Below are positions 36,202-44,928 of a stretch of 64,000 bases of DNA, in pieces. Each line of letters opens with the position of its first letter. Position 1 is the stretch's first letter. The position numbers and the translations under genes are program-made. This DNA comes from Niallia circulans NBRC 13626 (GTDB lineage: Bacteria > Bacillota > Bacilli > Bacillales > Cytobacillaceae), in the NCBI RefSeq assembly GCF_001591585.1, contig NZ_BCVE01000006.1, forward strand, positions 124,001 through 188,000. Reading direction: 5' to 3'. A model generated the notes under the pieces. The model worked only from the letters and a program-made list of their open reading frames with translations. It did not search any database and was not told the DNA's origin.

Positions 36202-37086
36202 TTAATAAGCCCATGATTTAAAAAATTTAATGGCACAATCTCTCCCTAGTTGTATGAGCTTCGCTTGATCCTCTTTCGTAAGCGCAAATTCTGTTGCTAA
36301 AACACCTTCAGTTGGTACAAATATGATATTTTTCTCATGCTTTCGCGAAATATATCTCGAATCGTGAGCATCTTTCATTGTTTCAAACATGGCTGCGAAT
36401 AAATCAATGGCATTTGTGATTTTATGTTTTGGATGCTCCTTGATATTATGACTTAACTTTATCCCTAATATCGGTCGTGTTTTTAATACATTTTCTTGAT
36501 CAAATAACCACATTGGGAAATTACTTAATACACCGCCATCGACAATCACATTTTTATTTGCCTTACTGCCGATTATCACTGGTTCAAAAAAATAAGGAAG
36601 ACTACAGCTCATTCGAATAGCCTTTGCAATGGAAAATGTCTGAGGATTGATGCCGTATTTCGGTAGATCATCTGGCAGAATCATTAATACGCCATTTGTA
36701 ATATCTGAAGCGATAAAACGTAATGTTTGAGGAGGAATATCCGCAAAAGTTCTTAATCCTTTTGCAGCTAATTTCTCTTCTATCCATTTTTCTAATTCCT
36801 CTCCTTTATATAGACCTAATTTCCAATAGAGAAAGAACCATTTTGCAAGAGGAAAGGGGATAAATAACTTTCTTTCATCCAAAAACATATTCAAATCCAA
36901 ATCTTCAAGAAGCTGGGCTATCTCTCTGCTTGTATAGCCTGCAGCAATTAGGGCTGCAACAATGGAACCTGCACTAGTTCCTGCTAGTCTAGCAAATTGA
37001 AAGCCACGCTGTTCAACTACCTCATAGGCGCCAACTAATGCCAGCCCCTTAATTCCTCCGCCAGAAAATACCCCGTCTATATACAT
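36202..37086 (-). CDS. yqhO: Patatin-like phospholipase YqhO
   Basis: 294 residues, predicted serine acyl hydrolase. Oxyanion loop GGGIKG (9-14), nucleophile elbow GTSAG (Ser38), catalytic Asp in VDGGVLSNFP. No signal peptide, so cytoplasmic or peripheral. AAAGGAGTG precedes the ATG. Neighbour of yqhP as in B. subtilis; mntR, which follows there, is absent. Confidence 0.93.
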   Translation of the reverse strand: MYIDGVFSGGGIKGLALVGAYEVVEQRGFQFARLAGTSAGSIVAALIAAGYTSREIAQLLEDLDLNMFLDERKLFIPFPLAKWFFLYWKLGLYKGEELEKWIEEKLAAKGLRTFADIPPQTLRFIASDITNGVLMILPDDLPKYGINPQTFSIAKAIRMSCSLPYFFEPVIIGSKANKNVIVDGGVLSNFPMWLFDQENVLKTRPILGIKLSHNIKEHPKHKITNAIDLFAAMFETMKDAHDSRYISRKHEKNIIFVPTEGVLATEFALTKEDQAKLIQLGRDCAIKFFKSWAY

Positions 37087-37413
37087 TTAATCACTCCTTT
37101 TAAAAGCAGTTAAGGCGAAAGATATAGATGGAATCCCTACACCTCCCTACCTCAAATTTAGTATTACGAAGTGAAAAATAGTACAGAAGACAAGTTAAAA
37201 GTTCATGCTTTTATCAGCATCTCTTTAGTTCCACTAAAAATTGCTGTATGCAGTTAGGCATTTGTATCAAGCAAATTAGTGCAGGAACACATAAACTATT
37301 TTGAAAGCAGAAAAATCTAGGCACTTTTCCTTGCAAACAAGATAGTAAAAAGAGGTAGTATGTTTAGAGGTTAGGTGTTAAAAGAAGCGAAAAAGAAAAG
37401 AGGAGGAATCATT
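37087..37413. other. Intergenic region before the glycine-rich gene
   Basis: 327 bases between divergent genes. Apart from the AGGAGG site of the downstream gene I see no repeat, hairpin or small gene. It must hold the promoters of yqhO (minus) and of the glycine-rich gene (plus). Confidence 0.5.
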
Positions 37414-37698
37414 ATGCAAAATCACTACATTGATGCAAATGATGTGAGGAGAATTCGCCCTGGCTTTGGTTTTGGAAGACCTGGCTTTGGTTTCGGAAGA
37501 CCTGGTTTTGGCTTCGGAAGACCTGGCTTTGGCTTTGGAAGACCTGGGTTCGGACTTGGACTGGGATTACTTGGCGGGTTAGCAACAGGCGCGTTACTTG
37601 CTCCAGCTCTATATGGAGGATACGGTTATCCACCTTATGGTTATGGGTATCCACCGTACAGTTATGGGTATGGTTATCCACCTTATGGATTTTATTAA
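37414..37698 (+). CDS. Glycine-rich tandem-repeat protein, function unknown
   Basis: 94 residues from the ATG at 37414 (GAGGAGG just upstream; an in-frame GTG at 37375 lacks a site). After MQNHYIDANDVRRI come five copies of R-P-G-F-G-F/L-G, then a Gly/Leu/Ala hydrophobic stretch (LGLGLLGGLATGALLAPALY) and a tail of Y-G-Y-P-P-Y repeats. No enzyme domain. Composition recalls spore-coat or surface proteins of Bacillaceae, which is only a guess. Stands alone between two terminators. Confidence 0.75.
   Translation: MQNHYIDANDVRRIRPGFGFGRPGFGFGRPGFGFGRPGFGFGRPGFGLGLGLLGGLATGALLAPALYGGYGYPPYGYGYPPYSYGYGYPPYGFY
37456..37560 (+). repeat. Five 21-base tandem repeats encoding RPGFGFG
   Basis: Units start at 37456, 37477, 37498, 37519 and 37540. 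They differ mostly by silent third-base changes, so the array is old enough to have drifted while the peptide was kept; the last unit has F-to-L. Such arrays can change copy number by slippage. Confidence 0.85.
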
Positions 37699-37814
37699 AA
37701 CTAGTTGTTCCCAGTAGTGTATGTATGGTCCTGACAATGTAAATCATAACTAAATCATATAAACATTTGCAAATTTAATGAAAAGAAGAATTAAATATTG
37801 CAATCTTGCAATCA

Positions 37815-37866
37815 AAATACCTAAACAATAATATGTAAATGCCATTACATTATTGTTTAGGTATTT
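37815..37866. terminator. Hairpin between convergent genes
   Basis: AATACCTAAACAATAAT faces ATTATTGTTTAGGTATT, exact complements, with a short A/T-rich centre. It lies between the glycine-rich gene (plus) and the small membrane gene (minus) and can end both transcripts, although the T-runs are short. Confidence 0.65.
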
Positions 37867-37914
37867 ATTCGCGGCCAATATACATACTTCTGAAGTACTT
37901 TTACTAAGCTTTCG

Positions 37915-38202
37915 CTATTTCATATCATGTGATTTCATTTTATCTAATTCTTTTCTTCTTTTTTCGTGCAGATACTTTCTTCCGCCACTCCATTCTGCAA
38001 GAAGAAATAAACTTCCTAATAATAGAATAAGGATGTATGCAATAAAACTTTCGATTCGATCTGTTGCCAGCATCCATGTAACAAAGCCAATATAAAGTAA
38101 AGGTAAAACTGCTCCCCAGTAAATACTGTTTCTAGTTGAAAAGAAGAACTGAACAGCCAGAATACCAGCAGTAATAAAAACGCCATAAAAATCTATATCC
38201 AT
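37915..38202 (-). CDS. Small membrane protein, function unknown
   Basis: 95 residues with three hydrophobic segments (FYGVFITAGILAVQFFF; IYWGAVLPLLYIGFVTWML; FIAYILILLLGSLFLLAEW) and a basic cytoplasmic tail (RRKELDKMKSHDMK). Its ATG shares a base with the stop of the upstream DUF2089 gene, so the two form a coupled pair. Family not recognised beyond the common pairing of DUF2089 regulators with small membrane proteins. Confidence 0.75.
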   Translation of the reverse strand: MDIDFYGVFITAGILAVQFFFSTRNSIYWGAVLPLLYIGFVTWMLATDRIESFIAYILILLLGSLFLLAEWSGGRKYLHEKRRKELDKMKSHDMK

Positions 38203-38501
38203 TATGTCTCATTCCTTTCTTTTTTATATTTTTCAATAATTAATTTTGCATCTTCCACACTTATACGATCATCAATTGACAGGCCTTTGATAAATTTAAT
38301 AAACTCTTCGTTTTCCACGACATCATTCATTTTGATTTTATCTATTAAACGATCAAGTTTAAGTCTAACTGTTGGATAGGAAACCTCATAGATTTTGGCA
38401 ATTTCTTTTAATGATCCTGAAGTTAGAATAAACTTCTTGATAAATTCAAGATCTTCAATTTCTAAGGTTAAAATCCAGTTTGGCACATCTTTTATATCCA
38501 C
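38202..38501 (-). CDS. DUF2089-type regulator
   Basis: 99 residues, predicted DNA-binding. Core MDIKDVPNWILTLEIEDLEF followed by a helix-turn-helix segment (GSLKEIAKIYEVSYPTVRLK) typical of the C-terminal half of DUF2089; the N-terminal zinc ribbon of long members is absent. GGAGTGAGG precedes the ATG. Coupled to the membrane gene; may regulate it and itself, possibly through the AT-rich region upstream. Confidence 0.8.
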   Translation of the reverse strand: MDIKDVPNWILTLEIEDLEFIKKFILTSGSLKEIAKIYEVSYPTVRLKLDRLIDKIKMNDVVENEEFIKFIKGLSIDDRISVEDAKLIIEKYKKERNET

Positions 38502-38726
38502 ACAACCTCACTCCTTTCTATTTATCACAAAATTAGTTTAACATATTTTTTAATAAAGTAAAATAAAATATTAATTTTATTAAAAATATTTTATACCTAC
38601 ACTTTAATTTTTATGATAATTTAGTTAAAAATTTTAGAATTTTATTTAAGAATGAAAGAAGTTATTACTTTAAATCAAAAGAATTCCTTTTATGTCTACT
38701 TCTTTCTATTACTCTCTCTACCAATA
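38502..38726. other. AT-rich promoter region upstream of the DUF2089 pair
   Basis: About 225 bases, very AT-rich (long runs such as AATAAAGTAAAATAAAATA), without a gene. Together with the repeat and terminator at 38727-38877 it fills the 464-base gap to the vanY-like gene. Likely holds the DUF2089 promoter. Confidence 0.5.
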
Positions 38727-38813
38727 ATTAGGGTGCAGTTCACGTATGCGACGAAGCGGCTCGGCGCTCGCCCCATGGAAAGCGAACCCCTGTAGCGGAA
38801 ATCAATACCCTAT
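38727..38813 (-). repeat. GC-rich dispersed repeat typical of Bacillaceae
   Basis: On the minus strand it contains GGGGTTCGCTTTCC, then GGGGCGAGCGCCGAGCC and TCGTCGC, the order seen in a short GC-rich repeat scattered through many Bacillaceae genomes (established from general knowledge; copies elsewhere cannot be checked here). Its GC content stands out sharply from the AT-rich flanks. No coding capacity. Confidence 0.55.
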
Positions 38814-38833
38814 TAGAAGAGGTCATAAAAAAA

Positions 38834-38877
38834 GACCATAGACAAAACCTCAAATTTCAAGGAGTTTGTCTATGGTC
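38834..38877 (-). terminator. Terminator after the vanY-like gene
   Basis: GACCATAGACAAA (38834-38846) and TTTGTCTATGGTC (38865-38877) are exact complements; on the minus strand the stem is followed by seven T. It ends the vanR-vanS-vanY transcript 89 bases after the last stop. Confidence 0.85.
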
Positions 38878-38965
38878 TGAGAGGCTGTACATTTCACAGC
38901 CTTCTTTTACATGTAAAACAGTTTTGGGATTAATCGTTTCGTTATTAATCACATTTTGCATCCCC

Positions 38966-39862
38966 TCATCTATCCATCTGAGAAGAATTTGTTTCCCCAT
39001 CAAATACTGTCACTATAACACCATCTATATTGTTGCCTGATAGCTCATAGTGAAGATTGTCTGGTACATGAATATCCGTAGTTTTTGCGAGCGGATAATA
39101 AGAGACATCATATTTTTTCTCATTTAGCGTAATCGAAATGTTTCTTTCTTCTTTTAAATAAGCTAAGTATTCTTCTAAAACTAAATCCTTTTCCGCCATA
39201 ATTGCACTATGCGGCAATCCAACATAGCGAATGTGCCAAGGTTCATATTGAATTCCAGTAACTTCTGTTTTATCCTTGGGATAACGTAATATAAAGCCAT
39301 ATCTCCAAGCGTTATTCTCTAACCATTTACCTTCAGGTGCTGCCTCCATCTTCATTTGTGTAGACCCTACATCAAGTGATAAACCTAAATTATGTTCGCT
39401 ATAGCCTGCCGGCAAAGCATAGTCTGCCCCCATCTCATGATACAGAACATTTTGCTCCTCAAAGTCTCGAAAGCCACTACTGATTAGAAAATGATCAACC
39501 CCTTCCTTTTTAGCGGCAGCTATCATCTCTGAGAATTTATGGAGTACCTCCTTAGACAATTTAATATCATTATCAAACAGTACAAATCCCTGTGTCCATT
39601 CTTTATGCCTGAATAACTCGACAATATCTGACTTTATACTCTCTTGATGAACCGGAAATTCATTATTAATCAAGAGCAAATTTCCTTGAAAGACCATTTC
39701 TCTTGAAATCTTTATCTTTCGTAAACCCTCATCGTTAGCGCGATTTTCTAAATATCCACTGTTTTTTTGAATCACTATTTTATCTGAAAGAGGAGATTCT
39801 TTATAGACAAAGAAAAAAAACACACCTATTAATAATAACAATAAACATCCCCACTTCTTCAT
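38966..39862 (-). CDS. vanY: VanY-type D-Ala-D-Ala (D-Lac) carboxypeptidase, M15B
   Basis: 298 residues. Membrane anchor at 4-20 (WGCLLLLLIGVFFFFVY), then an extracytoplasmic M15B domain with SSGFRDFEEQNVLY, the zinc motif YSEHNLGLSLDVGS (His, Asp) and YEPWHIRYVG (His). Such enzymes trim the last D-Ala from peptidoglycan precursors, the target of vancomycin. The C-terminal 60 residues form an extra beta domain. It follows a VanS/VanR pair by 90 bases. No vanH, vanA-type ligase or vanX is in the window, so resistance cannot be concluded; the set may serve cell-wall remodelling. Confidence 0.88.
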   Translation of the reverse strand: MKKWGCLLLLLIGVFFFFVYKESPLSDKIVIQKNSGYLENRANDEGLRKIKISREMVFQGNLLLINNEFPVHQESIKSDIVELFRHKEWTQGFVLFDNDIKLSKEVLHKFSEMIAAAKKEGVDHFLISSGFRDFEEQNVLYHEMGADYALPAGYSEHNLGLSLDVGSTQMKMEAAPEGKWLENNAWRYGFILRYPKDKTEVTGIQYEPWHIRYVGLPHSAIMAEKDLVLEEYLAYLKEERNISITLNEKKYDVSYYPLAKTTDIHVPDNLHYELSGNNIDGVIVTVFDGETNSSQMDR

Positions 39863-39952
39863 TTTAAAATCCTCCTTATTCTTATAAATAATAGAATAGG
39901 GACAACTTTTTAAAAAAAGAGTAGGGTAAAGTTTAAATTTTTCTTAAATTCT

Positions 39953-41074
39953 TTATAAAATTTCAATTGGAGCATTTTCCTGCGGTAAACGTACTTCAAA
40001 CACAGTACGTATCAAATTACTTTCAGCTTTTATCTTGCCATTATGCTGCTCCACAATATTCTTTGCAATGAATAAACCAAGGCCTGTGCTGTTTTCTTGC
40101 TGAGTTCGTGCTTTATCACCTGTATAAAACATATCAAAAAGAAAAGGGTGTTCTTCAGCCGGAATACTATCTCCATAATTTACAACCTGAACAACTACTA
40201 CATCTTCTTCAACAAAACCATTAATGTCCACATACTGGCCATCATATCCATATCGAATAGCATTAGTTAAAAGATTTTCAAATACACGAGCTAATAACTC
40301 TCCATCTCCCCAAATAAGTAAATTAGGCTTCATGTTTATTCGAGCAATTAAATCATTTTTCTCAAAAATTGGATATAACTCTTCTTTTAATTGAAGAAGT
40401 AAATCACTTATATTAATTTCCTTCTTATCAATTGGCAGCATGCCATAGTTCATTCTAGTAATTTCGAATAATTCATCAATCAATCTTTCTAAACGCTGGG
40501 ATTTAGTATAAGCAATCGTTAAAAAATGCCTTAGTTGTTCTTTAGTCAACTTCTCATTCTTCAGGATTAAGTCTAAATAACCTAAAATAGAAGTTAAGGG
40601 AGTACGCAAATCATGAGCCAAATTTACAACTAACTGTTCCTTACTACTTTCTGAAAAGTCGCCTCTTTGTATGGCCTCTTCTAATTTCTCGCTAGCCCGA
40701 TTAATTGCTTGTCCAATATCTCCAAATTCATCATTTGAGTGGATAATTACTTTATGTTTAAAGTTCCCATGAGAAAGATAATGAATTCCATTGGATATAT
40801 CCTTGAAATAATTTGAATAAGGCTTTGTGAGTATATAAAAAAACAATAAGGACAGGCAGAAAAATAGTATAAAAAAGAAGGCAAAATCTCCAATACTTTT
40901 GATGAATTGACGAAGCAGTACTAGTGAATCACCATATTGAACCATCGTATGATAGTAAAGTTGTAACACTTTATAAATGAAATAAGTGATGATACCTGTC
41001 AGAAACATACTGGCAGCAAATAATGCAGTTATTCTAGTACGAAAACTGCGCATAAATTTAGCCATTGAAGGCAT
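39953..41074 (-). CDS. vanS: VanS-type sensor histidine kinase
   Basis: 373 residues from the ATG at 41074, placed by GGGGAG; a start 18 codons earlier overlaps the regulator more deeply and lacks a site. Two membrane segments (ITALFAASMFLTGIITYFIY; DFAFFFILFFCLSLLFFYIL), HAMP (DEFGDIGQAINRASEKLEE), phospho-acceptor His in VNLAHDLRTPLTSILGYL, and ATPase boxes (ENLLTNAIRYG; STGLGLFIAKNI). Overlaps the regulator gene by 17 bases. Likely controls vanY. Confidence 0.9.
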   Translation of the reverse strand: MPSMAKFMRSFRTRITALFAASMFLTGIITYFIYKVLQLYYHTMVQYGDSLVLLRQFIKSIGDFAFFFILFFCLSLLFFYILTKPYSNYFKDISNGIHYLSHGNFKHKVIIHSNDEFGDIGQAINRASEKLEEAIQRGDFSESSKEQLVVNLAHDLRTPLTSILGYLDLILKNEKLTKEQLRHFLTIAYTKSQRLERLIDELFEITRMNYGMLPIDKKEINISDLLLQLKEELYPIFEKNDLIARINMKPNLLIWGDGELLARVFENLLTNAIRYGYDGQYVDINGFVEEDVVVVQVVNYGDSIPAEEHPFLFDMFYTGDKARTQQENSTGLGLFIAKNIVEQHNGKIKAESNLIRTVFEVRLPQENAPIEIL

Positions 41075-41756
41075 ACCCCACTCCCCATACAGTTTTGATA
41101 ATCTTATTTTTCCGCTTATCTTCTCCAAGCTTTTTCCTCAATGTGCGTATATGCACCATCACCGTATTAGCTCCTTCAAAATATGCATCCCCCCATACTT
41201 TTTGAAAGATATTTTCAACACTATAAACTTTCTTCGGATGACTAGCTAACAAATGTAAAATATCAAACTCTTTCGGAGTCAGTTCAATCGTTTCTCCATG
41301 AAGCAACACAGTACGTTGCTCAAGTGAAATGACTATTTCACCAAATTCCAAGATTGTTTTATTAGTGCTTGCGATTGGATTATTCAGCTTCATAAATCGT
41401 CGTAATTGAGCATTCACACGTGCCACTAATTCAATGGGAATAAATGGCTTTGTCATATAATCATCTGCTCCAATCACTAATCCATGGACTTTATCAAAAT
41501 CAGAAGTCTTTGCACTCAAAAAAATGATAGGCATATTATACTGTTCCCGAATCAGGCGAGTTACTTCATATCCATCCATTATCGGCATCATTATATCTAA
41601 AATCACCAAATCAATGGACCGAGTCTGAATAGCTAATATTGCATCTTGGCCATTAAGCACTTTCACACAATTGTAACCTTCTTTTTCTAGATGGATTGCA
41701 ACCAGATCAGCAATCTCTTCCTCATCATCTGCAATTAAAATCGAAATAGTTTTCAT
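41058..41756 (-). CDS. vanR: VanR-type response regulator (OmpR family)
   Basis: 232 residues from the ATG at 41756 (AAAGGAGTG upstream), the usual length for VanR. Receiver ILIADDEEEIADLVA with phospho-acceptor Asp in DLVILDIMMPIMDG and Lys in GADDYMTKPF; winged-helix C-terminus (LTPKEFDILHLLASHPKKVYS, VMVHIRTLRKKLGED, IKTVWGVGYAF). First gene of the regulator-kinase-carboxypeptidase unit. Confidence 0.92.
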   Translation of the reverse strand: MKTISILIADDEEEIADLVAIHLEKEGYNCVKVLNGQDAILAIQTRSIDLVILDIMMPIMDGYEVTRLIREQYNMPIIFLSAKTSDFDKVHGLVIGADDYMTKPFIPIELVARVNAQLRRFMKLNNPIASTNKTILEFGEIVISLEQRTVLLHGETIELTPKEFDILHLLASHPKKVYSVENIFQKVWGDAYFEGANTVMVHIRTLRKKLGEDKRKNKIIKTVWGVGYAFNG

Positions 41757-41950
41757 CTGTTTCACTCCTTTAAGAAGTTTCATCGCTTTAATAGCAAAAC
41801 TCCAAGCTTCAAAAATGTTTAGGAGGAATATCTTTTTCAATATATCCTCTCCGAGTTCTATTCATTACTATAAGCTGTTATACTACTTTTACGCAACTTC
41901 TCCTGTCCCTATTTAGTATCACATAAATTCATTCTCAACTTTCAGCTATA

Positions 41951-41987
41951 AAAAAACCTCTTCATTAATATTAAGAAGAGGTTTTTT
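41951..41987. terminator. Terminator between nrdJ and the van-type genes
   Basis: AAAAAACCTCTTC pairs with GAAGAGGTTTTTT; runs of A and T flank it on both strands. It ends nrdJ transcription 46 bases after the stop codon (minus strand). Confidence 0.88.
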
Positions 41988-42032
41988 GGGGGGATGTTTT
42001 CAATTCAGCCATTTTTCTATACCTAATATTTA

Positions 42033-44585
42033 TTAAAGTCCACATTTTAATTGTGTGTTGCAATTCGTACAAGTATTACAGCCACCAATTTCTTCGACGA
42101 CGCCTTGTCTGCATACAGGACAAGTATCGCCTATCTCTGACCCAATCGTTACGTTTGTTGATTGCAATTCATTTATTGTATCAACAAGTACAACATGTGT
42201 TTTTTCCTGTTTTTGTAGTAGTATATCTTCGAATGTATTCTCTTCTGCCTTTAATGTAAGCACTTGACTGTCACGTGAACCATCAACATATACCGTACCA
42301 CCCTTAGCGCCGCCACGGTATAATCTCTCATATACTTTCTGAACTTGCTCTACACTATAACCTTTTGGCGCATTTACCGTTTTACTAATAGAGCTGTCAA
42401 TCCATCGTTGAATGATGCATTGTACATCAGCATGAGCCTCAGGTTCCAGATCCATTGCAGCAACGAACCAATTGGGAAGATTATCTGGATCTGCCTCTGG
42501 ATGTGCATCTAAATATTCTTGAACAATATCTGCTTTTACTTCGATAAATTTTCCAAGTCTCCCGCTGCGGAAGTAAGAGAAGGAAAAGTATGGTTCCAGA
42601 CCAGTTGATACCCCAACCATTGTACCTGTGCTTCCGGTTGGTGCAACAGTTAGTAAATGGGAATTACGGATACCATATTGAAGAATATTGTCTCTAATAT
42701 CCTTAGGCATTTTTTTCATGTAGCCAGTATGAATAAAAGCATTGCGTAATCCCGCTTCTCCCTCTTCTGTTTCTGCTTGTAAGAATGGGAAGCTGCCTTT
42801 TTCTTTTGCCAAGTCAATCGATGTTCTGTATGCAGTTGTTGCAATCGTTTCAAATACTTTATCTACTAAAACATTTCCTTCTTCACTGCCATATTCTGTT
42901 TCACAGTATATGAGTAAATCATGAAGACCCATTACTCCAAGTCCAACACGACGCTCTCCTAGAGCCTGGTCTTTATTTTCTTCCAAGAAGTAAGGTGTGG
43001 CATCAATAACATTATCCTGCAATCTTACGCCTACTTCTACTGTTTTCTTAAGCTTCTCAAAATTAACAGTCTTGTTTTCTTTATCTGCCATTTCTGCAAG
43101 ATTAACAGCAGCAAGGTTACATACACTATATGGTGCCAGCGGCTGCTCACCACATGGGTTTGTCGCGACAACTTTTTGACCGTAGCTAGTTGCGTTTGTC
43201 ATTTCATTTGCATTATCAATATAGAAGATACCGGGCTCTGCAGAATAAGTTGCACAGATATTAATTAGGTTCCATAATTCCTTTGCCTTCATTTTACGAT
43301 AAATACGAACTCTATTTCCCTTTCCCTCCCACTCTCTTACATCACCAACTTTATGCCATTCTTCATTATAATGCTGCATTTGCTCCTTATCGTAACTTTC
43401 TACATCTGGGAAACGAAGTGCATATTCTTCATCCTTCTCCACCGCTTCCATAAATTCCTTTGTTAAGCAGACAGAAATATTTGCGCCAGTTAAAAATTCT
43501 GTCTGATGAACAGAATATGTCCCTCCGATTGAAAGCTTTTCTTCTGCATCCCTGAAAATTTCCTCGTTAAAACCACCTTGGCCAGGGATATTCTTATAAT
43601 TTAGAATGCCTCGATACATGGCACGCTCTTTGTCCGTTAATGGCGTAAATTTTAATTTATCTTGTGCATATTTTTTAATGGTTTGGTCTTGTGTATTATC
43701 GATCAAGAACCGTAAAATGCGAGGATTTTGCATTTTCGAAATAATGAATTCAATAATATCTGGATGCCAGTCAACTAGCATAATCATTTGAGCACCACGA
43801 CGAGATCCACCTTGCTCTACTAAATGGGTTAATTTTGCAATATCATCCAACCAAGAAACAGAACCTGAAGATTTTCCATTAACTCCTTTTGCTAATGTAT
43901 TCCGCGGTCTTAATGTAGATCCATTTGTTCCTACACCGCCTCCACGACTCATGATTTCCATAACCTGCTTACGATGCTCGGAAATACCTTCTCTTGAATC
44001 TGGAACAAAAGGCATTACATAGCAATTGAAATATGTAACATCCGTTCCTGCACCTGCTCCATATAACACACGACCAGCCGGGATGAAGTTCAAATTAACA
44101 AGCTCCTGGTAAAACTTTTCGAACCATTCTTTTCTTTTCTCTTCCGTCTTTTCTACTGACGCTAGACCAGTTGCATTACGCTTAGCGATTTGCTCAAAAT
44201 ATATCTCCAATGGTTTTTCAATAACATCTAAAGAACGAATGACAACTCCTGTTTCTGCTTCTTTTCCTTCCAGCACACCACGATAATCTTCTTCTACTAA
44301 CACTGTTGCTGTGTTTAAGACATGATCAATTTCTTGAATAAATCCAAGTCCTCTTGCTGGAAACTTAGGGTCCTCTTTAATAGTTAAAACCACAAAATCA
44401 CCAGCAGTTAATGTAATTTTCTCTGTATCTTTATACGTATAACGATCAAGCATTACTAGTCGAGAAACGCCTTTATGTGTTAGCTTCATATCTGGAGTAA
44501 TTGGATAGACCTCCGGAAATAAAGCAATATCCTTATTCAGTTTCTCAACATTTAATTTAATACCCCGACTTAACATTGTAGACAT
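42033..44585 (-). CDS. nrdJ: Adenosylcobalamin-dependent (class II) ribonucleotide reductase
   Basis: Reduces ribonucleotides to deoxyribonucleotides with a B12-generated radical, with or without oxygen. 850 residues from the ATG at 44585 (GAAGGAG 8 bases upstream; a start seven codons earlier lacks a site). Barrel motifs: FNCYVMPFVPDS, GGGVGTNGSTLRPRN, VCLTKEFMEAV, ATNPCGEQPLAPYSVCNL, and LLTVAPTGSTGTMVGVSTG. The C-terminal Cys-rich tail (CPVCRQGV, CNTCTNC) resembles the redox/zinc tail of class II enzymes. Two NrdR-like boxes precede it. No B12 riboswitch was found. Confidence 0.95.
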   Translation of the reverse strand: MSTMLSRGIKLNVEKLNKDIALFPEVYPITPDMKLTHKGVSRLVMLDRYTYKDTEKITLTAGDFVVLTIKEDPKFPARGLGFIQEIDHVLNTATVLVEEDYRGVLEGKEAETGVVIRSLDVIEKPLEIYFEQIAKRNATGLASVEKTEEKRKEWFEKFYQELVNLNFIPAGRVLYGAGAGTDVTYFNCYVMPFVPDSREGISEHRKQVMEIMSRGGGVGTNGSTLRPRNTLAKGVNGKSSGSVSWLDDIAKLTHLVEQGGSRRGAQMIMLVDWHPDIIEFIISKMQNPRILRFLIDNTQDQTIKKYAQDKLKFTPLTDKERAMYRGILNYKNIPGQGGFNEEIFRDAEEKLSIGGTYSVHQTEFLTGANISVCLTKEFMEAVEKDEEYALRFPDVESYDKEQMQHYNEEWHKVGDVREWEGKGNRVRIYRKMKAKELWNLINICATYSAEPGIFYIDNANEMTNATSYGQKVVATNPCGEQPLAPYSVCNLAAVNLAEMADKENKTVNFEKLKKTVEVGVRLQDNVIDATPYFLEENKDQALGERRVGLGVMGLHDLLIYCETEYGSEEGNVLVDKVFETIATTAYRTSIDLAKEKGSFPFLQAETEEGEAGLRNAFIHTGYMKKMPKDIRDNILQYGIRNSHLLTVAPTGSTGTMVGVSTGLEPYFSFSYFRSGRLGKFIEVKADIVQEYLDAHPEADPDNLPNWFVAAMDLEPEAHADVQCIIQRWIDSSISKTVNAPKGYSVEQVQKVYERLYRGGAKGGTVYVDGSRDSQVLTLKAEENTFEDILLQKQEKTHVVLVDTINELQSTNVTIGSEIGDTCPVCRQGVVEEIGGCNTCTNCNTQLKCGL

Positions 44586-44813
44586 ACGGACAACTCCTTC
44601 ACTCATATAAAAATGCTATCTAATTGATGAAAAATTTCTTTTATACTTAAATAAGAAACTCCCATCCATAACCATGGTTAATTGAACCATACATCCCTTT
44701 CCAAACAGTTGATATCTATCCTTCTCTCCTTTATAGAAGTTTAAGAGTGGGATAAATCTATCAATAGGTGTCTAGTATTGCAATAACCTTAATCTATCAC
44801 ACCAAAACAGCGA
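44586..44813. other. Leader region of nrdJ
   Basis: About 230 bases between the NrdR boxes and the nrdJ start, with no gene. I looked for B12 riboswitch features and saw none. An untranslated leader is the simplest reading. Confidence 0.4.
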
Positions 44814-44829
44814 AATCAATATATAGTAT
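44814..44829. promoter_or_regulatory. NrdR-like box, proximal
   Basis: AATCAATATATAGTAT agrees at 13 of 16 positions with the palindromic NrdR consensus ACACAATATATAGTGT as I know it. With the second box the centres are 32 bases apart, three helical turns, the standard tandem arrangement before ribonucleotide reductase genes. Confidence 0.75.
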
Positions 44830-44845
44830 ATAAACAAACATAAAA

Positions 44846-44861
44846 CATCTATATATTGTGT
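44846..44861. promoter_or_regulatory. NrdR-like box, distal
   Basis: CATCTATATATTGTGT agrees at 13 of 16 positions with ACACTATATATTGTGT. On the minus strand a TTGACA-like -35 (44884-44889) lies about 22 bases upstream, so the boxes would cover the core promoter. nrdJ starts about 230 bases downstream. Confidence 0.75.
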
Positions 44862-44928
44862 ATGGATAGAGTGTTAACCAATTTGTCAAATGATAAAATA
44901 AGTAAATTTTAAAGAAAAGGTAAGAGAA

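Noticed and set aside
44586-44928. B12 riboswitch upstream of nrdJ
   Set aside because: Looked for the conserved B12-box and aptamer core; none is present.
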